A stretch of DNA of 58,567 bases, from NCBI GenBank assembly GCA_019638385.1, contig JAHBTW010000025.1, positions 1 through 58,567 of the forward strand, written 5' to 3'. Every line of letters begins with the position of its first letter. The stretch's first letter is position 1. Below the pieces are notes generated by a model, which was given only the letters and a program-made list of their open reading frames with translations, had not been told where the DNA came from and did no database searches. Source of the stretch: Saprospiraceae bacterium (GTDB lineage Bacteria > Bacteroidota > Bacteroidia > Chitinophagales > Saprospiraceae). The translations under genes were made by a program, and so were the position numbers. Shown here one piece after another: positions 1 to 6,790 of the stretch.

Positions 1-388
1 TGAGTTCGCCCAAGCGAAGCCCGCCGGAGTAGATCAGCATCAGGATGCACTTGTGTTTGGGGTTGCCGGTAGCTTTCAGCAGCCGTTCCACTTCATGTTC
101 GGTGAGCACATGCGGCAGCTTCATGGGGCGTTTGGGGCGAATGAGGTTGCGCACCTTCTCTTCCTGATGCGCCACTTCTGCGTAAAACATTTTGATGGCG
201 CTCAGAATCTGATTCTGATGCGATTCGGAAATGTTTTTTGTTTTTATTTGGTGTGCAATGAAGGCGTCAATTTGCGTGCGGCTCAGTTGGCTGGGCTTGA
301 TGTTGTCGTAATAACGGATAAATTGCCGGAAGGCTTTCAGATAGGTTTTTACGGTGTTGTGGCTATACCCGCTCGCTTCCGGTTTGTT
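1..388 (-). pseudogene. Tyrosine recombinase (integrase), 5'-truncated and cut by window edge
   Basis: The minus strand from 388 to the window edge is one open frame. Its first ~90 residues look like the helical SAM-like core-binding domain of Xer/phage integrases (helix starting YSHNTVKTYLKAFRQF, later SAIKMFYAEV). The catalytic domain then begins, and the frame reaches the first active-site arginine block (GLRLGEL) at base 1, so the rest lies outside the window. There is no start codon at the upstream end: a TGA at 391-389 closes the frame, and the REP-type transposase gene ends just 5 bases before it opens. The missing N-terminal part of the core-binding domain therefore seems to have been displaced by that transposase. 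Family assignment is firm; that the gene is dead is inferred. Confidence 0.75.
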
Positions 389-392
389 TCAT

Positions 393-962
393 TCACATCA
401 CCGATCCAATCAATCCCATCTGTTCCATCAATTCTACTTCCAATAACCCTATTCCTCCTGCATAATTGACCGCACTACTGTATAGATAATGTTCCGGCTC
501 TACTACAATTCCGGCCCTCACCGGGTTCAAATGGATATAATCAATCTTTTGCCATATCACCGGCAGGCTCCATAGTGCAATAGGATGATTATCGCCCTGC
601 CACACCTGGAAATGCCGGTTGTCTATATTCACGTTAGCAAAGTACTTGAACATGTGCAGCATCCATTCCCGGCGGCTCTCCGGCTCTTCCTGAATGGCTT
701 TTAGTATTTGGTTGGCCGTGAACTTCTTGAAATCCCGCAACACATGTGATAATTCATTATCCTCTGTATAGCCTATCAAATGGATATGGTTGCTCATGAT
801 CACATAGGCATTGACGTACAATCCTTTATGTTCCTGGCAGTACTTCAGGCTTTCAATTACAATGTCGCGATATCGCTGCCGCGAAAAAATATCTATCCAG
901 CCGACAATGGTGAGGGTGAGATAATTCAGGCCATGCTGTTCCAGGATGCGGTACTTTCCCAT
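393..962 (-). CDS. REP-associated tyrosine (Y1/IS200-like) transposase
   Basis: A 189-aa single-strand transposase of the Y1_Tnp fold. The His-hydrophobic-His metal motif is at residues 59-61 (SNHIHL). The family's C-terminal signature is present (YIHLNPVRAGIV near residue 140, then YSSAVNYAGG). Length and architecture fit RAYTs, which are usually single-copy and act on nearby REP hairpins rather than moving as IS elements. That reading is supported by the four hairpins directly upstream (1019-1145) and more at 1944-2056. The segment after the helix that normally carries the nucleophile reads DFKKFTANQI; I cannot identify the catalytic tyrosine with certainty. The gene abuts a 5'-truncated integrase frame on the same strand, suggesting insertion into it. 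Confidence 0.85.
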   Translation of the reverse strand: MGKYRILEQHGLNYLTLTIVGWIDIFSRQRYRDIVIESLKYCQEHKGLYVNAYVIMSNHIHLIGYTEDNELSHVLRDFKKFTANQILKAIQEEPESRREWMLHMFKYFANVNIDNRHFQVWQGDNHPIALWSLPVIWQKIDYIHLNPVRAGIVVEPEHYLYSSAVNYAGGIGLLEVELMEQMGLIGSVM

Positions 963-1018
963 GACGAGTTTCAGGTTTATGAAAACTAAAGTAGCAAAGA
1001 AATAGAAATTGCACGCTC

Positions 1019-1145
1019 GTTCCGGTCTCCAGACCGAAACACTTATCCGCTCGTCTCAGACGAGAACAAGTTCTAAGTTATTGATTTTCAAAATAGCACG
1101 TCTGAAGACGTGCGGATAGTAGGTTCCGGTCATGAGTCCGGAACC
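1019..1145. repeat. Cluster of four REP-like hairpins upstream of the transposase
   Basis: Four short inverted repeats follow one another. They are 1019-1028/1031-1040 (10-bp stem, one mismatch), 1050-1056/1058-1064 (7 bp, CTCGTCT/AGACGAG), 1096-1103/1106-1113 (8 bp, GCACGTCT/AGACGTGC) and 1122-1129/1138-1145 (8 bp, GGTTCCGG/CCGGAACC). Several share the core GTCT...AGAC. Clustering next to a RAYT gene is the expected arrangement for REP/BIME sequences. A related hairpin with an AGACG...CGTCT core occurs at 38140-38161. Confidence 0.75.
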
Positions 1146-1204
1146 AGCGATTGACCTTTTTATTTTGGATGCGGCGGAAGACCGATGGCTGGCGGGGTAA
1201 TCTC

Positions 1205-1804
1205 TCACTCCTCCTCCTCCATGTGGTCATAAAAGAACTTCCGCAGATAGACCGTATCGCGATCTTGCACGCCGTTTTCGCGCAGCGAAGCGCCGTCGCT
1301 CAGTGTCTGATTGGAGCGGAGCAGCACCAATTCAAAATCGAAGACCTCGCGCAGGTCGGAGGAGCGGAAATACTTGGGCATGACCGACAGCACGAGGCGA
1401 TTTTTGAGTTCGCGGATGTTCATATCGGCGGCTACTTGCATCTCAAAGACCTCCCCAGTGCGAAACCGCCTGTAGTGCAACGCAATTTTTTCGGTCGCTA
1501 TGGGGGTGAGCAGCAGTGTTTCGCCCACAGTTTGCAACATGGCGGATTCGGATGTATTTTCCTCGGCGCTGGCTTCCACCACGAGGTCGAGCAGGGCCGC
1601 CGCGATGCGGTTGAATTCTTTGTCCAAGGGATCAATCTGCCCGCCACCCAACAAATTCTGATAGTTGTGGTAGCGGGTTTCGAGCAGCACGATCCGCTGT
1701 TCAAAACCCTTGAGGTCGCGGGTTGCCGCTTTAAGTACCTCTATCGCGGGCTTCAGCTGAGCTGCCCCGATCATTTGCTTTACAGTTTCCAGGTCTTTTT
1801 TCAT
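1205..1804 (-). CDS. Effector-associated domain (EAD11-like) plus ubiquitin-like domain protein
   Basis: A 199-aa protein, taking the ATG at 1804 (MKKDLETV); the open frame extends 18 codons further but upstream residues look non-coding. Residues ~1-85 are helical and match the EAD11 pattern seen in NTPase-dependent bacterial conflict proteins: a lead-in helix (AAQLKPAIEVL), then RIVLLETRYHNYQ and EFNRIAAALLDLV. Residues ~110-199 look like a beta-grasp, ubiquitin/YukD-like domain: GEVFEMQVAAD, a central helix (NIRELKNRLV), then LSDGASLRENGVQ and DTVYLRKF. EADs work as adaptors linking effectors to sensor or NTPase proteins through homotypic contacts. No NTPase, protease or nuclease partner is visible beside this gene; its neighbours are REP hairpins, a transposase and IS debris, so it may be an orphan adaptor. 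The EAD assignment rests on pattern recognition and the ubiquitin-like assignment on predicted fold. Confidence 0.6.
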   Translation of the reverse strand: MKKDLETVKQMIGAAQLKPAIEVLKAATRDLKGFEQRIVLLETRYHNYQNLLGGGQIDPLDKEFNRIAAALLDLVVEASAEENTSESAMLQTVGETLLLTPIATEKIALHYRRFRTGEVFEMQVAADMNIRELKNRLVLSVMPKYFRSSDLREVFDFELVLLRSNQTLSDGASLRENGVQDRDTVYLRKFFYDHMEEEE

Positions 1805-1943
1805 GTCCAATATTGTATGCCGGGTAAATTTACACAAAAGGGGGGGCCTGCTCCACATCTACCCCGATTATCGTCCCAAAATCCGGCTCAGCAATAATTT
1901 TGACTTCCATTAATTGGGCTTTCTGTGCTTTACCTGACGCGTT

Positions 1944-1968
1944 CGGGGCATACCTGATGTATGCCCCG
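1944..1968. repeat. REP-like hairpin
   Basis: A perfect 10-bp inverted repeat (CGGGGCATAC / GTATGCCCCG) around a 5-base loop. It lies between the EAD-domain gene and a second, longer palindrome. Its position near the RAYT gene suggests it belongs to the same REP population, although its stem sequence differs. Confidence 0.6.
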
Positions 1969-2020
1969 CCGGGCGAGGAAATTGAAACAACATGCGGGGA
2001 AGACTTGGAGCAACGAGTGC

Positions 2021-2056
2021 AAGTCAGGAAGTAACTTCGAAGTCACTTCCTGACTT
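2021..2056. repeat. 36-bp near-perfect palindrome
   Basis: Arms 2021-2038 and 2039-2056 are reverse complements with a single mismatched pair (17 of 18). The arm begins AAGTCAGGAAGT and the centre is ACTTCGAAGT-like. No gene overlaps it convincingly. It could be a REP variant, a cruciform-forming site or a protein-binding dyad. Confidence 0.65.
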
Positions 2057-2210
2057 CGCAGGCATAGTCGAAATAACATCCCCCATTCCGGTGAGCCATT
2101 GAGCGATGGTTCAAGACAATGACATCCATCCATTCCGGCCCGGTATTTTCAAAAAGCCATGCGCTGCTTTCTGTGCGCTGGAGTAGAGCGGAAACGGCGG
2201 TTAAACAAAG

Positions 2211-2311
2211 CGGGTACAACCCGCATCATACTGGCGCGAGATGCAGCGTGTATATTATCGAACAGATCAGTCTCGACGAGTACAACCCGCATCATACTGG
2301 CGCGAGATGGA
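2211..2311. repeat. Two-copy direct repeat with CRISPR-like spacing (possible relic)
   Basis: Bases 2214-2243 and 2280-2309 are identical over 30 bases, starting GTACAACCCGCATC and ending GGCGCGAGATG. With flanking near-matches the unit is 35 bases with two differences. The copies are 66 bases apart, leaving a unique 31-36 base spacer. Unit and spacer lengths suit a CRISPR, and an eroded third copy may exist near 2336-2355 (GGCGCGAGCTGG). There are no cas genes in the window. With only two copies a simple duplication cannot be excluded. Confidence 0.35.
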
Positions 2312-2444
2312 ATCTCCCGCCAGCAGCGCCAGCGGCAACCTCGGCGCGAGCTGGTGCACTTTGGTCTATTGATTTTTTTAACCCGGACACACTTAGATGA
2401 ACTATCCCGTAAAAGAAGACTTGACGCCAGCGGGTAATTTACTA

Positions 2445-2519
2445 TCAATATCTATTTTCATACTCAATAATCCTTATAGCCGGATTAATTTTGTCTATTA
2501 ATTTTTCCAATAGTTTTAC
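2445..2519 (-). pseudogene. C-terminal remnant of a small gene, downstream of the IS element
   Basis: Reading out of the IS element on the minus strand gives an open frame of 24 codons (starting VKLLEKLIDKIN, ending IIEYENRY) and then TGA. The lysine- and isoleucine-rich helical text looks like a real protein tail. It may be the other half of the frame that enters the IS at 3859-3719. No target duplication was found to prove they were once joined. Function unknown. Confidence 0.35.
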
Positions 2520-2520
2520 T

Positions 2521-3730
2521 CTACCCTACTAAAAAGTTAGCGGGGTGAAAAAAAATCATAAGGAAGCGTCATATTTGGGTTACCACACTCAAAAACGACT
2601 AACTTCCTTATGAAGCAATATTGCTGCGCTAAAGTTACGGCGATTCTGGACAAGGTGCCAATTGTAAAGAATCTGGCTCGCAAAAAATTCATCGTACTTT
2701 TTGTTTTATCGATGATCAAAACCAGATCCGTACAGTTTTTTGAGGTAGCTCAAGCCCTCAACGACGAGGTCAAGGCCTCCTCTAATGAAGTCAGGATACA
2801 GGATTTCTTCCGAGAGGTGTCGCTAGATTATGAACAAGTGGCTCTATTGTTAGCCATGTTCTTACCCAAAAGAGGGAAAGTAACCTTATGTATTGATCGA
2901 ACAGAATGGGACTTTGGCAAATGCCAGGTCAATATTCTGATGATTATTGTGCGTTGCCGGCACATCAGTATTCCCTTGTATTGGGAGTTACTGGACAATA
3001 ATAGTGGCAACTCCAATACAGATGATCGAATCGATCTGCTCAAAAAATGTATCCGGCTATTGGGTGGACGCATTGGCTTATTTCTTGGTGACCGGGAGTT
3101 TATTGGGCATCGTTGGCTGAAATTCCTAAAAGATCAAGGTATTCGGTTTTGCGTTCGTGTCCCCAAGCATCATAAAATCACTCGCCAGATAGGTCTCAAT
3201 GAGCATCCCCACACAGTGGAACAATTACTCCAAGGTCGCCAAACATTACGGCTGAGTGCTTGTAGAGTGGACGGTATCTGGGGCAATGTGTATGCCAAAG
3301 TGCTTAAAGACGGTGATTTGCTGTTTGTATTTGGTACGGCCAAGACCGAGTTCCCGGCTCAGCTATACAAGAAACGCTGGCGAATCGAATGCTTTTTTCA
3401 AAATGTGAAGAAGCGAGGCTTTGATTTAGAGTCTACCCATCTCAGAGACCTGGATAAACTTAAGAAACTGGTAGCCTTTGTCTGTATCGCTTATGCTGTG
3501 GTAGCCAATGTCGGACTTCATCAACATCTACATGCAAAAGCTATTGCGATAAAAAATCACGGCTACAAGCAAAACAGCTTCTCGCGTCGGGGAATCGACA
3601 TCGTTCGCGAAGGGCTGCGAAGGATTTGGAAACGAAATTTTCAATTGTTTCTTGATTTGATCATCCGATTTCTACGATGGATTCAGATCAATCCTAATAA
3701 TTTAACCCTGCCCGATTTTTAGTAGGGTAG
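2521..3730. mobile_element. IS4-family insertion sequence, about 1.2 kb
   Basis: The ends are perfect 15-bp inverted repeats, CTACCCTACTAAAAA at 2521-2535 and its complement at 3716-3730. Weaker similarity outside each end (TTTTAC then CTCTACCC) could extend the repeat by several bases with one indel. Between them is one full-length transposase gene. No matching target duplication is visible, so the element may be old, or may have arisen by recombination between two copies. It sits inside or beside a small minus-strand frame (fragments at 2445-2519 and 3719-3859). Confidence 0.85.
2610..3722 (+). CDS. IS4-family transposase
   Basis: A 370-aa DDE transposase, intact and full length. The first catalytic Asp is D96 in CIDRTEWDFG, the second D161 in LGDREF, and the Glu is E260 in the YREK-type block YKKRWRIECFFQNVKKRGFDLE (the Tyr, Arg, Glu and Lys of the motif are all visible). 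This is the pattern of the IS4 superfamily with its beta-strand insertion between the second Asp and the Glu. The gene fills the element and its stop lies just inside the right inverted repeat, so the element should still be able to make a transposase. No frameshift is needed to read it. Confidence 0.93.
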   Translation: MKQYCCAKVTAILDKVPIVKNLARKKFIVLFVLSMIKTRSVQFFEVAQALNDEVKASSNEVRIQDFFREVSLDYEQVALLLAMFLPKRGKVTLCIDRTEWDFGKCQVNILMIIVRCRHISIPLYWELLDNNSGNSNTDDRIDLLKKCIRLLGGRIGLFLGDREFIGHRWLKFLKDQGIRFCVRVPKHHKITRQIGLNEHPHTVEQLLQGRQTLRLSACRVDGIWGNVYAKVLKDGDLLFVFGTAKTEFPAQLYKKRWRIECFFQNVKKRGFDLESTHLRDLDKLKKLVAFVCIAYAVVANVGLHQHLHAKAIAIKNHGYKQNSFSRRGIDIVREGLRRIWKRNFQLFLDLIIRFLRWIQINPNNLTLPDF

Positions 3731-3859
3731 AGGTAAAAATACATTTAATGAACTATCATGAATTCTAACATTTACATGAACAGCTTGATGGGCAGGAGCG
3801 GTACTTACAATAAATAGGATTTCATGTCCATCCACGATTTTCTTAACTTCTTTAACCAT
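3719..3859 (-). pseudogene. N-terminal piece of a small gene running into the IS element
   Basis: An ATG at 3859 opens a 46-codon frame (MVKEVKKIVDGHEILFIV..., then APAHQAVHVNVRIHDSSLNVF). Its stop TAA is supplied by the right inverted repeat of the IS. The protein text looks genuine, with lysine-rich and beta-strand-like alternation. I do not recognise the family. The fragment at 2445-2519 on the far side of the IS may be its tail. Confidence 0.4.
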
Positions 3860-4129
3860 TTTTTTGGTTGGTTTTGGTTTGATAAATTATTTTTACAATC
3901 ACATGGTCTTTATCCCACGGGCATCAATTTCCCCTAATATCAGTCGCTTACTTCCTCGTTTCAGTCCCTTAATTTCGACGGTTCATTCCTTATCACCCAT
4001 TCATTCTTGTCATTCTCCCAAAAACCAGCCGGACTCCCCTCGCAGGAAGCCCGGCCTTTCACATCAGTAAGTTGGAAAATTAGCTGGTTTTTCGCTAAGT
4101 ATGGTACGATAAAGACATAAGCAGTTTTT
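3860..4129. other. Gene-free stretch with possible coding relic
   Basis: No gene is supported. A 27-residue minus-strand frame (KGLKRGSKRLILGEIDARG) between about 3988 and 3904 reads like a protein tail but has no start. A terminator-like hairpin at 4020-4055 lies downstream of nrdA. Confidence 0.3.
4020..4055 (-). terminator. Rho-independent terminator downstream of nrdA
   Basis: On the minus strand an 11-bp stem with two wobble pairs (GCCGGGCTTCC with GGGAGTCCGGC, bases 4055-4045 and 4038-4028) is followed by TGG and five T. It lies about 180 bases past the nrdA stop, after the heptad array, and would end the nrdB-nrdA transcript. Confidence 0.55.
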
Positions 4130-4240
4130 CGGTAGGCAGTATGCAGTCGGCAGTTGGCCGGTATGCGGTATGCAGTGGGCGGTATGCGGTTAACCGCGAA
4201 CTGCATACTGCCTACCGCCTACCGCCTACCGCCTACGCGC
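4130..4240. repeat. Heptad repeat array forming a long hairpin
   Basis: The DNA is built of 7-base words, such as GCAGTAT, GCGGTAT and GCAGTCG in the left half and TACTGCC and TACCGCC in the right half. The right half is the reverse complement of the left. A perfect 17-bp inverted repeat joins 4130-4146 to 4201-4217, and the switch point is the palindrome GCGGTTAACCGC (4186-4197). The array overlaps the last codons of nrdA and could form a very large stem. The same words recur at 6663-6790 and 24121-24210. Confidence 0.8.
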
Positions 4241-6632
4241 TACAAGCGAGACAATCCGGATCATCCAAACTACACGCCTTCATGGCCATTTCCTCCTCCG
4301 GGCTACCCGGTTCCAATTCGGCGGCATTGCTGCGGCTGCTCTTGCCGGCGGCGGCCTGCTGCTGCGCGTCTTGCTTCACGGTGAACTTGATGGGGTCCAC
4401 CGCAGCTTTGGAGCGCAGGTAGTACATGCCCGTTTTGAGGCCCTTTTGCCAGGCGTAGAAGTGCATGGAGGAGAGCTTGCCGAAGTTGGGACTTTCCACA
4501 AACAGGTTCATGCTCTGGCTTTGGCAGATGAAAGCGCCGCGGTCGGCGGCCATGTCAATGATGGCTTTTTGGCTCAGTTCCCATACGGTTTTGTACAGGT
4601 TTTTGATGTGCTCCGGTATTTCGGGGATGTTTTGCACCGAGCCGTTGGCGGCCATGAGTTTGTGTTTCATTTCGTCGTTCCACAGGCCCAGTCCGATGAG
4701 GTCTTTGAGCAGGTGTTTGTTCACCACGATGAACTCGCCCGACAGGGTGCGGCGGCTGTAGATGTTGGAGGTATAGGGTTCGAAGCACTCGTTGTTGCCG
4801 AGTATCTGCGAGGTGGAAGCGGTGGGCATGGGCGCCAGCAGCAGGCTGTTGCGAATGCCGTGCCGGGCAATGTCGGCTTTGAGCGCGGCCCAGTCGAAGC
4901 GATGGCCCGGCGTTTCGTTCCACAGGTCGTATTGGAGGATTCCCTGACTGGCCGGCGAGCCTTCGTAGGTAGAGTAGGGGCCGTGTTGTTCGGCTTGTGC
5001 GCAGGATTCCTGCAAGGCGCCGTAATAAATGGCTTCGAAAATGTCGCGATTGAGGGCGCGGGCTTCTTCCCCGTCAAAAGGCATGCGCATGAGGAGGAAC
5101 GCGTCGGCGAGACCCTGTACGCCGATGCCGATGGGGCGGTGGCGGAAGTTGCTGTTGCGGGCCTCCGGTATCGGGTAGTAGTTGATGTCTATGATGCGGT
5201 TGAGGTTGCGCGTCACCACGCGGGTGATCTCCACGAGGCGGTCGAAGTCGAAGGTGCGGTCTTCGTTGACGAACCTGGAGAGGTTGATGGACGCGAGGTT
5301 GCACACGGCCACTTCATCCGCCGAGGTGTATTCTATGATCTCCGTGCAGAGATTGCTGGAGCGGATGGTGCCGAGGTTTTTCTGGTTCGATTTTTTGTTG
5401 GCCGCGTCCTTGTAGAGGATGTAGGGCGTGCCGGTTTCGATTTGCGATTCGAGGATGGCAAACCAGAGTTCCTGCGCGCTCACGGTGCGGCGGGCGCGAC
5501 CTTCCTGCTCATAGCGGTGGTAGAGGGCTTCAAACTCGCCGCCGTAGCAGTCGTGCAGACCGGGCGCTTCATGCGGACAAAACAGCGACCATTCGCCGTT
5601 GGCTTTCACGCGCTCCATGAAGAGATCGGGAATCCACATGGCGTAGAACAGGTCGCGGGCGCGGTTCTCTTCTTTGCCGTGATTTTTCTTCAGATCGAGG
5701 AATTCAAACACATCTGCGTGCCAGGGTTCGAGGTAAATGGCGAAGGCGCCTTTGCGCTTACCACCTCCTTGATCAACGTAGCGGGCCGTGTCGTTGTACA
5801 CCCGCAGCATGGGAATGATGCCGTTGGAGGCGCCGTTGGTGCCTTTGATGTAGGTGCCCGTAGCGCGGATGTTGTGGATGCTGAGGCCGATGCCGCCGGC
5901 GCTTTGGCTGATGAGCGCGCAGCGTTGCAGGGTTTCAAAGATGCCTTTGATGCTGTCTTCCGTCATGGAAAGCAGGAAGCAGGAACTCAACTGCGGCTTG
6001 GGCGTACCTGCGTTGAAGAGGGTAGGGGTGGCGTGGATAAACCACTTCTCCGACATGAGGTGGTAGGTTTCAACGGCTGCGTCTATGTTTTCGCCGTGAA
6101 TGCCCACCGCCACGCGCAGGAGCATCTGCTGTGGGCGTTCCATCACCTTGCCGTTCATTTTGAGCAGGTAGGAACGCTCTAAGGTTTTGAATCCGAAGTA
6201 ATCGAATTCATAGTCGCGGTCGTAAATGATGGCCGAGTCGAGCACATCGCGGTTCTTCCAGATGATGTCGAAGGTTTCGTCGCTGATGAGGCCGGCCTTT
6301 TCACCCGTTTTCGGGTCAATATAGTGATACAATTCCTTCATCGTGCGCGAGAAGGATTTGTCTGTGTTCTTGTGCAGGTTCGACACCGCGATGCGCGCCG
6401 CCAACTGAGCGTAGTCGGGGTGAATGGCGGCCAGCGAGGCGGCAGTTTCGGCGGCGAGGTTGTCCAATTCTGTGGTACTCACCCCGGCAAACAAGCCCTG
6501 AATAACTCTTTTGGAAATCTCGATGTAGTCCACATACTGAGAATCCAGCCCGTAGCATAGTTTTTTTACCCTTGCGGTAATCTTGTCAAAACTGACTTCT
6601 TCCTGTTTTCCACTTCTTTTTAATACGTACAT
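4233..6632 (-). CDS. nrdA: Ribonucleoside-diphosphate reductase, alpha subunit (class Ia)
   Basis: The 799-aa large subunit that reduces ribonucleoside diphosphates to deoxy forms. An ATP-cone allosteric domain occupies residues 1-90 (MYVLKRSGKQEEVSFDKI). The catalytic barrel shows the redox cysteine C218 (SSCFLL) and its partner C444 (VAVCNLAS). The thiyl-radical centre is the block NLCTE: N427, C429, E431. The tail ends CSLDDPDCLAC, the C-terminal cysteine pair that is re-reduced by thioredoxin or glutaredoxin. Length is normal for the family. It follows nrdB on the minus strand after 156 bases of repeat DNA, so the two probably share a transcript. The final codons run into the heptad array at 4130-4240, so the extreme C terminus is partly repeat-derived DNA. 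Confidence 0.97.
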   Translation of the reverse strand: MYVLKRSGKQEEVSFDKITARVKKLCYGLDSQYVDYIEISKRVIQGLFAGVSTTELDNLAAETAASLAAIHPDYAQLAARIAVSNLHKNTDKSFSRTMKELYHYIDPKTGEKAGLISDETFDIIWKNRDVLDSAIIYDRDYEFDYFGFKTLERSYLLKMNGKVMERPQQMLLRVAVGIHGENIDAAVETYHLMSEKWFIHATPTLFNAGTPKPQLSSCFLLSMTEDSIKGIFETLQRCALISQSAGGIGLSIHNIRATGTYIKGTNGASNGIIPMLRVYNDTARYVDQGGGKRKGAFAIYLEPWHADVFEFLDLKKNHGKEENRARDLFYAMWIPDLFMERVKANGEWSLFCPHEAPGLHDCYGGEFEALYHRYEQEGRARRTVSAQELWFAILESQIETGTPYILYKDAANKKSNQKNLGTIRSSNLCTEIIEYTSADEVAVCNLASINLSRFVNEDRTFDFDRLVEITRVVTRNLNRIIDINYYPIPEARNSNFRHRPIGIGVQGLADAFLLMRMPFDGEEARALNRDIFEAIYYGALQESCAQAEQHGPYSTYEGSPASQGILQYDLWNETPGHRFDWAALKADIARHGIRNSLLLAPMPTASTSQILGNNECFEPYTSNIYSRRTLSGEFIVVNKHLLKDLIGLGLWNDEMKHKLMAANGSVQNIPEIPEHIKNLYKTVWELSQKAIIDMAADRGAFICQSQSMNLFVESPNFGKLSSMHFYAWQKGLKTGMYYLRSKAAVDPIKFTVKQDAQQQAAAGKSSRSNAAELEPGSPEEEMAMKACSLDDPDCLACSA

Positions 6633-6662
6633 GACCTTTATTGGTTTATTGGTTTAATTGTT

Positions 6663-6790
6663 ATGCTGAGCGACTACCCTCACACCGCCTACCCCCACAC
6701 CGCCTACCGCCTACCAAAATACTGCCTACCGCCTATCCAAATACCGCCTACCTCCCGCTACTCTATGCTCTATGCCCCATGCTCTATGCT
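6663..6790. repeat. Heptad repeat array between nrdB and nrdA
   Basis: The 156-base gap inside the nrdB-nrdA operon is mostly words such as ACCGCCT, ACTGCCT and GCTCTAT, repeated with a 7-base step and occasional slips. The vocabulary matches the arrays at 4130-4240 and 24121-24210, but here only one strand orientation is present, so no long self-hairpin forms. The array touches the nrdB stop codon. Confidence 0.75.

Larger units (their letters stand above)
1805..2444. other. Gene-poor stretch with REP hairpins and a two-unit direct repeat
   Basis: No convincing gene. An open minus-strand frame from about 2055 to 1832 reads through two of the hairpins and has no good start, so I do not treat it as coding. 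The stretch contains the hairpins at 1944-1968 and 2021-2056 and the CRISPR-like repeat pair at 2211-2311. Confidence 0.5.

Noticed and set aside
1832..2055. Possible small protein upstream of the EAD gene (contains KAQLMEVKIIAEPDFG)
   Set aside because: The frame reads through two REP-like hairpins and has no plausible start; the protein-like text is probably partly repeat-derived.
2521..3730. Target-site duplication flanking the IS4-family element
   Set aside because: The flanks show weak inverted, not direct, similarity (GTTTTACT and AGGTAAAA), so no duplication can be claimed.
3961..4206. An 81-codon minus-strand frame past nrdA
   Set aside because: It starts inside the heptad array and crosses the nrdA terminator hairpin; more likely non-coding.
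4371..6182. A 603-codon open frame on the plus strand opposite nrdA
   Set aside because: It is the antisense of a well-supported gene with GC-rich third positions; the protein text is low-complexity Gly/Ala/Val/His and matches no family.
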